From: Rubrivivax sp.
GTDB taxonomy: Bacteria > Pseudomonadota > Gammaproteobacteria > Burkholderiales > Burkholderiaceae_C
DNA: 33,706 nucleotides
Direction of reading: 5' to 3'
NCBI GenBank assembly: GCA_018780805.1
Contig: JADMJD010000222.1
Location: 1 to 33,706 of the forward strand
Positions within the stretch are counted from its first letter, which is position 1. Every line of letters starts with the position of its first letter. The notes beneath the pieces were generated by a model. It made no database searches. It saw only the letters and a list, made by a program, of their open reading frames with translations, and was not told the DNA's origin. The translations under genes were made by a program, and so were the position numbers. Of the stretch, positions 18,140 through 26,126 are shown piece by piece.

Positions 18140-20374
18140 TCAGCCCCGTTTTCGGCCGCCGGACTTGCCCGCCGGTTTGCCTGCCGATTTGCCTGCCGCC
18201 TTCGGCTTGCTGCCGCTGGTCGATTGCCGCGCGCGCGACCGTGCGGCCTTGGCGACGCGGTCGGCCGACTGCACCGCCGCGAGCTGATCCACCGCGCTGG
18301 CCTGCACATGCGCCCGGTCGGGCCGGCCGGCGGCCAGTAGGCGATCGCCCTCACCTTCGCGCACCATGCGGAAATCGATCTTGCGGCCGTCCAGATCGAC
18401 CCGGCTGACCTGCACGCGCACCCGCGTGCCCACACCGTAACGCACGCCGGTGCGTTCGCCACGCAGTTCCTGGCGCACCTCGTCGAAGCGGTAGTACTCG
18501 CCGCCGAGCTCGGTGATGTGCACCAGGCCATCGACGTACAGCGCGTCCAGCGTGACAAACAGCCCGAAGCCGGCCACGGCGCTGACCGTGCCCGAAAACT
18601 CCTCGCCCAGGCGGTCGCGCATGTAGCGGCACTTGAGCCAGGCCTCGACATCGCGCGATGCTTCGTCGGCCCGACGTTCGTTGGCGCTGCAATGGGCGCC
18701 GGCCTGTTCCCAGAGCTCCAGCTCCCGCGTGGCGGCCTTGGGCGGTTTGGGTGCGATGCGGCCACCCTTGCGCAGCGGCGGCGGTGGCGGCAGGTTGTCC
18801 ACCAGGGTCAGGTGGTAACGCTTGGGTTTGCCGCCCAGCAAGGCCTTGATGACGCGGTGCACCAGCAGGTCCGGGTAACGCCGGATCGGGCTGGTGAAGT
18901 GGGTGTAAGCCGGGTAGGCCAGGCCGAAGTGGCCCGCGTTGCTGGGCGTGTAGATGGCCTGCTGCATGGCCCGCAGCAGCATGGTGTGGATCTGCATCGC
19001 GTCCGGCCGGTCCTTGGTGGCGGCGGCGATGGCGGCCATCTCCTGCGGCGTGGGCGTGTCGCTCAGGTGCAGGCCCAGGCCCAGCGCGCGCAGGTAGGTC
19101 TGCAGCGTCAGGCGCTTCTCGGGCGTGGGGCCTTCGTGCACGCGGTACAGCGACGGGTGTTCGGCCTGCGCGATGAAATCGGCCGCGCAGACGTTGGCGG
19201 CCAGCATGGCCTCTTCGATCAGCTTGTGCGCGTCGTTGCGGGTGCGCGGCACGATCTTCTCGATGCGGCCATCGGCATCGCAGACGATCTGCGTCTCGGT
19301 GGTCTCGAAGTCCATCGCACCGCGCAGCGCCCGTTGTTTGAGCAGCGCGCGGTAAGCCTCGTGCAGGTGCAGCAGGTGCGGCAGCAGCGCCGCGTTTTTC
19401 TGCGCTTCCGGGCCGCGGGTGTTGGTGATCGCCGCGGCCACCTCGGTGTAGGTGAAACGGGCGTGCGAGCAGATCACGGCCGGGTAGAACTGGTAGGCGT
19501 CCACGGCGCCGTCGTCGCCAACGATCATGTCGCAGACCATGCTCAGGCGCTCGACCAACGGGTTCAGCGAACACAGGCCGTTGGACAGCTTCTCCGGCAG
19601 CATCGGGATCACACGCCGCGGGAAGTAGACCGAGGTCGCACGTTCGTAGGCGTCGGCGTCCAGCGGCTCGCCCGGTTTCACGTAGTGGCTCACGTCGGCG
19701 ATGGCCACCAGCAACCGCCAGCCGGTGAAGGCGCTCTTGCCGCGGCCGCGCTTGAAGGGCTCGCAGTAGACGGCGTCGTCGAAATCGCGTGCGTCTTCGC
19801 CGTCGATCGTGACCAGGGGCACGTCGGTCAGGTCGATGCGGTTCTTGCGGTCCACAGGACGCAGCTTTTCGGGCAGCGCTGCGGCCTGGGCCAGGGTCTC
19901 GGGCGAAAACCGGTGCGGCACCTCGTACTTGCGCACCGCGATCTCGATCTCCATGCCGGAGTCGTCGATCTCGCCCAGCACCTCGGCCACGCGGCCCACG
20001 GGCTGCGCGTGCAAGGACGCCGGTTCGGTGAGCTCAACCGCCACCACCTGCCCCGCCTGCGCGTTGGCGGTGGCATTTTTGGGGATCAGGATGTCCTGCC
20101 CGAAGCGCCGGTCTTCGGGTGCCACCAGCCAGTGGCCGCCTTCGTGCAACAAGCGCCCGATGATGGGTGCCTTGCGGCGCTCGAGGATGTCGACCACGCG
20201 GCCTTCGGGCCGGCCCTTGCGGTCCATGCGGATGATGCGCGCACGCACGCGGTCGCGGTGCAAAACGGCGCGCATCTCCTGCGGCGCCAGATAGAGGCTG
20301 GCTTCGCCGTCGTCGCGCAGCACGAAGCCGTGGCCATCACGGTGGCCCTCGACGGTACCCTCCACTTCGGCCAA
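18140..20374 (-). CDS. rnr: Ribonuclease R, short form lacking N-terminal HTH
   Basis: RNase R is a processive 3'-5' exoribonuclease that degrades structured RNA and takes part in trans-translation and rRNA quality control. Domains in order: cold-shock domains (about 1-130), RNB catalytic domain with IDGEDARDFDD (190-200) carrying the metal-binding aspartates, an S1 domain near 615-700, and a Lys/Gly/Ala-rich basic tail. At 744 residues it lacks the N-terminal winged-helix domain of E. coli RNase R. The start is a TTG at 20374. Above it the frame is open only to a TAG at 20446 and contains no ATG or GTG. An AAGGA lies 7 nt before an in-frame ATC at 20416. The tRNA-Leu promoter overlaps this region. 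Confidence 0.93.
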   Translation of the reverse strand: MAEVEGTVEGHRDGHGFVLRDDGEASLYLAPQEMRAVLHRDRVRARIIRMDRKGRPEGRVVDILERRKAPIIGRLLHEGGHWLVAPEDRRFGQDILIPKNATANAQAGQVVAVELTEPASLHAQPVGRVAEVLGEIDDSGMEIEIAVRKYEVPHRFSPETLAQAAALPEKLRPVDRKNRIDLTDVPLVTIDGEDARDFDDAVYCEPFKRGRGKSAFTGWRLLVAIADVSHYVKPGEPLDADAYERATSVYFPRRVIPMLPEKLSNGLCSLNPLVERLSMVCDMIVGDDGAVDAYQFYPAVICSHARFTYTEVAAAITNTRGPEAQKNAALLPHLLHLHEAYRALLKQRALRGAMDFETTETQIVCDADGRIEKIVPRTRNDAHKLIEEAMLAANVCAADFIAQAEHPSLYRVHEGPTPEKRLTLQTYLRALGLGLHLSDTPTPQEMAAIAAATKDRPDAMQIHTMLLRAMQQAIYTPSNAGHFGLAYPAYTHFTSPIRRYPDLLVHRVIKALLGGKPKRYHLTLVDNLPPPPPLRKGGRIAPKPPKAATRELELWEQAGAHCSANERRADEASRDVEAWLKCRYMRDRLGEEFSGTVSAVAGFGLFVTLDALYVDGLVHITELGGEYYRFDEVRQELRGERTGVRYGVGTRVRVQVSRVDLDGRKIDFRMVREGEGDRLLAAGRPDRAHVQASAVDQLAAVQSADRVAKAARSRARQSTSGSKPKAAGKSAGKPAGKSGGRKRG
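18165..18200 (-). repeat. 12-bp tandem repeat in rnr tail
   Basis: Three consecutive 12-bp units of the form TTGCCYGCCGRT (plus strand, 18165-18176, 18177-18188, 18189-18200) encode the GKPAGKSAGK-type repeats of the RNase R basic C-terminal tail. Units differ at two to three bases. Such tails are common in RNase R and bind RNA. Unit number may vary between strains by slippage. Confidence 0.7.
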
Positions 20375-20394
20375 CAGGTTGGCACTGGGGGGGC

Positions 20395-20424
20395 TTGTGT
20401 TCTTTTCTTTCTTGATGATATAGT
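20395..20424 (+). promoter_or_regulatory. Putative sigma-70 promoter of tRNA-Leu
   Basis: TATAGT (20419-20424) is a one-mismatch -10 box, and TTGTGT (20395-20400) is a weak -35 with an 18-bp spacer in an otherwise pyrimidine-rich, AT-rich island. Transcription would start near 20431, giving a leader of about 50 nt before the tRNA. It overlaps the 5' coding edge of the divergent rnr. A consensus TTGACA at 20458-20463 cannot serve, since its -10 would fall inside the tRNA. Confidence 0.5.
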
Positions 20425-20483
20425 CCTTAGTTCCTGATCGCCGCTACACAAGAGTGTTTGACACCCGAATGTGGCAGCAACTA

Positions 20484-20568
<85 letters not shown>

Positions 20569-20576
20569 AATGATAG

Positions 20577-20614
20577 AAGGCCGGATGTTCGCAAGAGCAT
20601 CCGGCCTTTTTCTT
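20577..20614 (+). terminator. Intrinsic terminator of tRNA-Leu
   Basis: AAGGCCGGATG (20577-20587) pairs perfectly with CATCCGGCCTT (20598-20608) over 11 bp with a 10-nt loop, followed by a T-rich run to 20614. It begins 9 nt after the tRNA CCA. On the opposite strand it also has a stem but a poorer U tract, so it may partly stop transcription coming from the phosphoribosyltransferase gene. Confidence 0.93.
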
Positions 20615-20655
20615 TGTGCGGCCCACGTTGACGCCGGCATGGCACATGCCGCTGT

Positions 20656-20672
20656 GGGTGGCAACGCCACCC
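20656..20672. other. Short perfect hairpin after the phosphoribosyltransferase gene
   Basis: GGGTGGC (20656-20662), a 3-nt AAC loop, and GCCACCC (20666-20672) form a compact 7-bp stem, 24 nt past the stop of the minus-strand phosphoribosyltransferase. There is no U tract on either strand. It could protect the 3' end or help terminate together with the tRNA terminator 42 bp further on. Confidence 0.35.
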
Positions 20673-20696
20673 GTCATCGCAGCGGCAGCGGCAGCG

Positions 20697-21218
20697 TCAG
20701 ATTGCAAACTTCTTGGCCAGGCCTTCGGGGCGCAGGTTGTCGTATTCCTCGAAGGGCTGGTGGATCCAGGGGCTGGTGGGCAGCGTGTCCACCGAGTAGT
20801 CCGGCGTGTAGCTCGACACCCCCTTGGTCCAGATCACGGCACTGCGCAGTTCCTGGATGGCCGGCAACGCCCGCAGCCGGTCGACCACGGCCCGCAGCGT
20901 CACGCCCGAGTCCGCCAGGTCGTCCACCAGCAGTACACGGCCTGCCAGCTCACCCTTGGGCAGCGTGATGTACTTGGCCATGTCCAGCCGGCCCTGGATG
21001 GTGCCGGCTTCGGCCCGGTAGGAACTGGTGGCCATGATGGCCAGCGGCTTGTCGAACACACGCGAGAGCACGTCGCCCGGGCGCATGCCGCCGCGCGCCA
21101 GGCACAGGATCTGGTCGAATTCCCAGCCCGAGGCGTGCACCTTGAGTGCCAGGCGCTCGATCAACAGGTGGTACTCGTCCCAGGACACGTACAGGTGCTT
21201 GCCGTCGTCGGTCAGCAT
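20697..21218 (-). CDS. Purine-type phosphoribosyltransferase
   Basis: A type I phosphoribosyltransferase of 173 residues (ATG at 21218; the frame extends to 21581 without homology, inside purA). The PRPP loop VLLVDDLADSGVTL (95-108) has the two acidic residues and the DSG turn of the family. ILCLARGGMRPGD (37-49) is the pyrophosphate-binding loop region. The C-terminal WIHQPFEEYD (151-160) resembles xanthine/guanine-type enzymes of the COG2236 group. It lies 50 bp after purA, so a purine salvage role (hypoxanthine, guanine or xanthine to nucleotide) fits, but the base specificity cannot be read from the sequence. Confidence 0.85.
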   Translation of the reverse strand: MLTDDGKHLYVSWDEYHLLIERLALKVHASGWEFDQILCLARGGMRPGDVLSRVFDKPLAIMATSSYRAEAGTIQGRLDMAKYITLPKGELAGRVLLVDDLADSGVTLRAVVDRLRALPAIQELRSAVIWTKGVSSYTPDYSVDTLPTSPWIHQPFEEYDNLRPEGLAKKFAI

Positions 21219-21268
21219 GAAATTTCCTTGGCTTGGGGCTGGTGCGGATGTGGACGTGGCTGCAGCGC

Positions 21269-22630
<1,362 letters not shown>

Positions 22631-23809
22631 TCACACGGGTTGCAGCGCACGCGCCTGCACCAGCCAGCGGCCGGCGGCCTGCACCAGCTCACGGTCACAG
22701 TGGAAGCCGGCGGCCTCGACGGCGTGCCCCGGCATCGTGGCCACGACGATTTCGCCGGCGTCGCGCAGCGCGCGCACGGCCGCACGCAACGCCGGGTCTT
22801 CGCCCCAGGGCGCGAGGATCGCGGCCGACGCCGGCGCAGCTGCGCCAATGGCGGCCAGCGCCTTCAGATCCAGGCTGAAACCGGCGGCCGGTCGGTTGCG
22901 GCCAAAGGCAGCACCGACCTCGTCGTAGCGACCGCCACGTGCCAGCGCATCGGTAGCGCCGGTGCCGTAGACCGCGAAACGCGGGCCGCTGTAGTACGCG
23001 TAGCCACTCATGTCGGACAGGTCAAAACCCAGGCGCACACCCGGATGCGTGGCCTGGAGATGGCTGCCCAGCCAATCGAGTTGCTGAATCGCTTCCTGCA
23101 CCAGGGGGCGGGCCGGCAGGCGCTCACGTGCGGCTGCCAGGACATCGTCGCCACCGTACAGCGCCAGCAGAGCAGCCAGCGCCTCTCGGGTGGCGCCTGG
23201 CATCGCGGCGCTGCGTTCAGCCAGACCGGCAGCGTCCTTGCGCGACAAGGCTTCGACGATCTGCGTCAGCACCTGCCCCTCCACCGGCACACCCGCCAGC
23301 ACGCCGCGCAGGATGCGCGCATCGGCCAGGTCCAGCACCGGGGTGGCCACACCGGCCCCTTGCAGGCAATCGATGGCCAGCTCCAGCACCTCCAGGTCGG
23401 CCTCCAGCCCGTCGTGGCCAAAGACCTCGGCGCCGAACTGCAGCGGCTCACGGGTGGCATAGGGCGCCGAGGGCCGCGTGTGCAGCACAGGGCCGCAGTA
23501 GCACAGCCGGGTCGTGCCTTCGCGGTTCAGCAGGTGGGCATCGATGCGGGCGGCCTGGATGGTGGTGTCCGCCCGCAGGCCAAGCATGCGGCCACTGAGC
23601 TGATCAACCAGCTTGAACGTGCGCAGGTCGAGTTCGCTGCCCGTGCCCGAGAGCAGGGAATCCAGGTGCTCCAGCATGGGCGGCGCAATGAGCTCGTAGC
23701 CATAGGCGTGGGCACGGTCGAGCAGCTTGCGCCGGAGCTCTTCGATGCGCCGCGCTTCGACCGGCAGGACATCGGCGATGTGCTCAGGCAACAGCCAGGC
23801 AGACGACAT
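22631..23809 (-). CDS. hisZ: ATP phosphoribosyltransferase regulatory subunit HisZ
   Basis: HisZ is a catalytically inactive class II HisRS paralogue. It forms a complex with short-form HisG and gives the enzyme activity and histidine feedback at the first step of histidine synthesis. The protein has 392 residues. The N-terminal [22 protein letters not shown] and [11 protein letters not shown] are typical. The motif 2 region ([20 protein letters not shown]) has lost the HisRS ATP-binding arginine pattern. The later [14 protein letters not shown] and [13 protein letters not shown] blocks parallel the HisRS histidine boxes. The hisG gene is not in this window. A TACAAT box lies 27 bp upstream. 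Confidence 0.94.
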   Translation of the reverse strand: MSSAWLLPEHIADVLPVEARRIEELRRKLLDRAHAYGYELIAPPMLEHLDSLLSGTGSELDLRTFKLVDQLSGRMLGLRADTTIQAARIDAHLLNREGTTRLCYCGPVLHTRPSAPYATREPLQFGAEVFGHDGLEADLEVLELAIDCLQGAGVATPVLDLADARILRGVLAGVPVEGQVLTQIVEALSRKDAAGLAERSAAMPGATREALAALLALYGGDDVLAAARERLPARPLVQEAIQQLDWLGSHLQATHPGVRLGFDLSDMSGYAYYSGPRFAVYGTGATDALARGGRYDEVGAAFGRNRPAAGFSLDLKALAAIGAAAPASAAILAPWGEDPALRAAVRALRDAGEIVVATMPGHAVEAAGFHCDRELVQAAGRWLVQARALQPV

Positions 23810-23835
23810 GAAAGCACCGGGGAGATGAAAGCGGC

Positions 23836-23841
23836 ATTGTA
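23836..23841 (-). promoter_or_regulatory. Putative -10 box for hisZ-purA
   Basis: TACAAT (reverse complement of 23836-23841) matches the sigma-70 -10 box at five of six positions and lies 27 bp before the hisZ ATG. No good -35 is present, and the expected -35/spacer region is taken up by an 8-bp perfect inverted repeat. Transcription of hisZ-purA may therefore start here, separately from the metalloprotease gene. Confidence 0.45.
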
Positions 23842-23870
23842 CCGGCGCGCCCCCGGTCAGGACGCGCCGG
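23842..23870 (-). terminator. Hairpin after metalloprotease gene, abutting hisZ -10
   Basis: CCGGCGCG (23842-23849) and CGCGCCGG (23863-23870) form an 8-bp perfect stem around a 13-nt loop, beginning 13 nt past the metalloprotease stop. No U run follows; TACAAT follows at once. It could be a transcript end, or a dyad operator over the hisZ promoter. Confidence 0.4.
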
Positions 23871-23882
23871 CCATGCGGCCGA

Positions 23883-24791
23883 TCAGGGCGTGGGACGGTA
23901 CTGGGTGAACTGCGCGTTCATGCGCGTGTTCTGGCCCGCCGAGAACGTGTTCATGCACGAGTCGTCGGTGTAGTCCATGAAGTTGGTGATCGGGTCATTG
24001 CCAGGCTTGGTCCGGCAGCTGTTGCGGCCCGTGGGGCATCCATAAGCTGGCGACTTCTCGGCGGGTGTGTCGGACACCGAATCTCCGCTGCCGTTGCAAC
24101 CGCCCTGGAACGTGTGGTACAGGCCCAGCCAATGGCCGACTTCATGCGTGCCGGTGTCGCCCAGGTTGTAGGGCGCTGCGTTTCCACCCGGCAGCGTGCT
24201 GTACAGGACCACGACGCCGTCCATCTTCGGCTGGCTGTTGTAGTTCGATGGAAATGTGGCCCAACCCAGCAGGCCGCCGCCCATGTTGTTGGAATAGATG
24301 TTCAGCGTGCCGGGGCCACCCTGACGCAGCGCATTCTTCATCTGTGACTCACAGGTACCGCCAGTGCAGGTGTACCAGGTGTTGTTGGCTGTGGTGGTGG
24401 TCTGCACCAGATTGAACGTGAATCCGGCCGAAGCGTAGGCTGCGTTCAGCACCGCGATCTGGTTGTTGATCTGCGTCGCGGTGGGCGCACCCTGGCCGCT
24501 GGTGTTGGTGATGACGTGCCAGTAAACCGGGATGGTGCCGCCAGCAGTCTGGTACACATCACGGCCCTTGGCCGCCTGCTCAGCGGCAAACGACTGCTCC
24601 TTGGCGGCCAGCAGCAACTGCTCCAGTGCCGACGGCTGCACCGTGGTGCAGCGGGCGCCGCTGTCCACATAGGCCTTCTGGTCGGTGAAGGTCTTGCCGT
24701 TGACGACAAACGGCGTGCCTGCCGTGGCGAGCACGGGCAACAGGGCCGTCAGGCCGGCCAGCGCCGCTTGGCGGAAAGAGAAATGGGACAT
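23883..24791 (-). CDS. Secreted M43 (pappalysin/cytophagalysin-type) zinc metalloprotease
   Basis: A 302-residue exported metzincin. Residues 1-24 form a signal peptide ([19 protein letters not shown]). The zinc site [11 protein letters not shown] (216-226) has all three His and the catalytic Glu. The Met-turn is FMDY (271-274), and the [11 protein letters not shown] and [11 protein letters not shown] blocks are those of the M43B ulilysin/cytophagalysin group. Seven cysteines suggest disulphides in the mature protein. A propeptide of roughly 70-80 residues probably precedes the catalytic domain. GGAGG sits 5 nt before the ATG. The gene is inserted between DUF2065 and hisZ, an interval usually without such a gene in relatives, so it is probably an acquired accessory gene. 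The substrate is unknown. Confidence 0.9.
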   Translation of the reverse strand: MSHFSFRQAALAGLTALLPVLATAGTPFVVNGKTFTDQKAYVDSGARCTTVQPSALEQLLLAAKEQSFAAEQAAKGRDVYQTAGGTIPVYWHVITNTSGQGAPTATQINNQIAVLNAAYASAGFTFNLVQTTTTANNTWYTCTGGTCESQMKNALRQGGPGTLNIYSNNMGGGLLGWATFPSNYNSQPKMDGVVVLYSTLPGGNAAPYNLGDTGTHEVGHWLGLYHTFQGGCNGSGDSVSDTPAEKSPAYGCPTGRNSCRTKPGNDPITNFMDYTDDSCMNTFSAGQNTRMNAQFTQYRPTP

Positions 24792-24824
24792 GTCGGCCTC
24801 CAGACCTGATCAATGGTGGAGTCC

Positions 24825-24830
24825 ATCATA
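24825..24830 (-). promoter_or_regulatory. Possible -10 box for the metalloprotease gene
   Basis: TATGAT (reverse complement of 24825-24830) fits a -10 box with one mismatch, 33 bp before the ATG. The sequence 16-18 bp upstream gives no recognisable -35. The 11-bp tandem repeats lie about 48-91 bp upstream, where an activator or repressor could bind. Confidence 0.35.
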
Positions 24831-24877
24831 GACAGCCCCGCCGGCCCCGCACAGCGGGTTGACCCACGGGCCCCTAG

Positions 24878-24921
24878 TCCGAAGGTCGTCCGAAGGTCCT
24901 CCGAAGGTCGCTCGAAAGGGC
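24878..24921. repeat. 11-bp tandem repeat array upstream of metalloprotease
   Basis: TCCGAAGGTC recurs exactly at 24878, 24889 and 24900 with an 11-bp period (11th base G, C, G), and a degenerate fourth copy follows at 24911 (CTCGAAAGGG). The period is about one helical turn, so the copies face the same side of the DNA. It lies in the 163-bp gap between the DUF2065 gene and the metalloprotease gene. Confidence 0.8.
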
Positions 24922-24924
24922 TCC

Positions 24925-24946
24925 GCAGGCCGCCCGAAGGGCCTGC
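24925..24946 (-). terminator. Hairpin after the DUF2065 gene, possible operon end
   Basis: GCAGGCC (24925-24931) and GGCCTGC (24940-24946) form a 7-bp perfect stem with an 8-nt loop; a competing GCCC-GAA-GGGC pairing is nested. It begins 8 nt past the DUF2065 stop on the minus strand and is followed after a few bases by CCCTTTC. It may mark the end of the hfq-hflX-hflKC-DUF2065 transcript. Confidence 0.4.
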
Positions 24947-24954
24947 ACCCGCAC

Positions 24955-25140
24955 TCATTGCCACAGCCACAACAACACCGTGCCGGCCAGCACACTCAAC
25001 AGGCCGATGAACCGGATCTGGCCATCGCTCATCTGCAAGGCCCGTGCGAAAACCTGCCGCCAGGCAGCCGGGTTCAGCAGCGGCAGCAGGCCTTCGAACA
25101 GCAGCATCAGCGCCAAGGCGCCGAGCAGGGCGTCGCCCAC
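24955..25140 (-). CDS. DUF2065 (YjeT-like) small membrane protein
   Basis: A 61-residue protein with two predicted membrane helices (about 4-22 and 42-60) joined by a short polar loop containing NPAAWRQVFARALQMSDGQIRFIG, read in two parts. This matches the DUF2065/YjeT family found just downstream of hflC in many proteobacteria. The start is a GTG at 25140, and the TGAGG overlapping the hflC stop may be its Shine-Dalgarno. No function is established. Context suggests an accessory of the HflKC complex or of the FtsH membrane protease (inference). Confidence 0.82.
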   Translation of the reverse strand: MGDALLGALALMLLFEGLLPLLNPAAWRQVFARALQMSDGQIRFIGLLSVLAGTVLLWLWQ

Positions 25141-25152
25141 GGCGTGCGGGCC

Positions 25153-26031
25153 TCAGCGGCCGGCCGGCGCGCCCCGCATGGCCTTGAAGAACTCGCTCTG
25201 CGGGTCGACGACGATGACGTCGCTCTTGTTGCGGAAGCTGGCGCGGTAGGCTTCCAGGCTGCGGTAGAACTGCGCAAACTGCGGGTCGCGGCCAAAGGCG
25301 TCGGCGTACAGCGAAGACGCCTTGGCGTCGCCCTCACCCTTGATCTTCTGCGCGTCGCGGTACGCTTCAGCGAGGATCACCTCGCGCTGGCGGTCGGCAT
25401 CGGCGCGGATCTTCTCGGCCTCGGCCGAGCCGGTGGAACGCAGTTCGTTGGCCACGCGCTTGCGTTCCGATTCCATGCGCCGGTAGACCGACTCGGTGAT
25501 GTCGGCGACGAAGTCCACCCGCTTGACACGCACGTCGATGATCTCGATGCCGAAGGCCTTGGCCTCATCGGCCAGGCGGGCCTGCACACCGGCCATCACA
25601 CGCTCGCGGTCGGTGGCCAGCACGCTGCTGACGTTGCGGCGCGTGACCTCCTCGTTGAACGCGGCCTGCACCACAGGCGCCAGCCGGGTTTCGAGGTTGC
25701 GCAGGTCGGCGCCGTTGTTGCGGATGAACTGGCGCGGGTCGGTGATGCGCCACTTGACCATCCAGTCGATCAACAGGCTCTTTTTCTCGGCCGTGAAGAT
25801 GGGCCGGGTGTCCGGACTGTCCAGGGTCTGGATGCGTTTGTCGAGGAAGACCACGTTCTGCAGCGGCGGCGGCAGCTTGAACTTCAGGCCGGGCTCGGTG
25901 ATGACCTCCTTGATCTCGCCGAGCGCATAGACCACGCCCACCTGGCGCTGGTCGACGACAAACATCATGGAGAAGGCGACCATCAGCGCGACCAGCAGAC
26001 CGGCGACGATGAATCCGATGCGATTGATCAT
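25153..26031 (-). CDS. hflC: FtsH protease modulator HflC
   Basis: HflC, with HflK, forms the large SPFH-domain cage around FtsH in the inner membrane and modulates its access to substrates. The ATG at 26031 (MINRIGFIVAGLLVALMV) gives 292 residues. One N-terminal membrane helix (about 5-23) is followed by DQRQVGVVYALGEIKEVI, the start of the SPFH/band-7 domain, and a long charged helix (RANELRSTGSAEAEKIRADADR region). The preceding GGGAGG is its Shine-Dalgarno. A repeat-derived mini-ORF fills the gap from hflK and stops one base before this ATG. Confidence 0.95.
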   Translation of the reverse strand: MINRIGFIVAGLLVALMVAFSMMFVVDQRQVGVVYALGEIKEVITEPGLKFKLPPPLQNVVFLDKRIQTLDSPDTRPIFTAEKKSLLIDWMVKWRITDPRQFIRNNGADLRNLETRLAPVVQAAFNEEVTRRNVSSVLATDRERVMAGVQARLADEAKAFGIEIIDVRVKRVDFVADITESVYRRMESERKRVANELRSTGSAEAEKIRADADRQREVILAEAYRDAQKIKGEGDAKASSLYADAFGRDPQFAQFYRSLEAYRASFRNKSDVIVVDPQSEFFKAMRGAPAGR

Positions 26032-26032
26032 G

Positions 26033-26113
26033 TCAGGCCTCCCGCCGAGCCGTCTCAAGGGCGGCCTGCGCCCCCTCGGGGGGCAGCGAACGAAGTGAGC
26101 GTGGGGGTTTCAT
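26033..26113 (-). repeat. Intergenic CCCCCTCGGGGGG-type repeat, copy A, with mini-ORF
   Basis: The conserved core spans 26069-26113 and lies between hflK and hflC. In the minus sense it reads ATGAAACCCCCACG, a variable TCACTTCGTTCG part, then GCTGCCCCCCGAGGGGGCGC. The ATG at 26113 follows AGGA (26124-26121) by 7 nt and opens a 26-codon frame (MKPPRSLRSLPPEG...) whose TGA (26035-26033) is one base before the hflC ATG. The GGGGG can pair with the adjacent CCCCC or with the first CCCCC, giving two alternative hairpins. A second copy lies at 30381-30424. I recall similar elements scattered through Burkholderiales genomes. Confidence 0.7.
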
Positions 26114-26126
26114 GTCAGGGTCCTGT

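Noticed and set aside
20387..20393. Run of seven G as a frameshift that hides a longer rnr
   Set aside because: Neither alternative frame upstream supplies an ATG with a Shine-Dalgarno or an HTH-like sequence before the tRNA, so an indel would not restore a longer protein.
18518..20437. A 639-codon plus-strand frame over rnr
   Set aside because: It is a shadow of the RNase R gene; no start signal and no recognisable domain.
20458..20463. Consensus TTGACA as a -35 for tRNA-Leu
   Set aside because: A -10 at 16-18 bp would fall on the first bases of the tRNA, so transcription would begin inside it. The TTGTGT/TATAGT pair further upstream fits better.
24845..24870. GC-rich stretch before the 11-bp repeats as an attachment site
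   Set aside because: No matching direct repeat flanks the protease gene on the hisZ side and no integrase is nearby.
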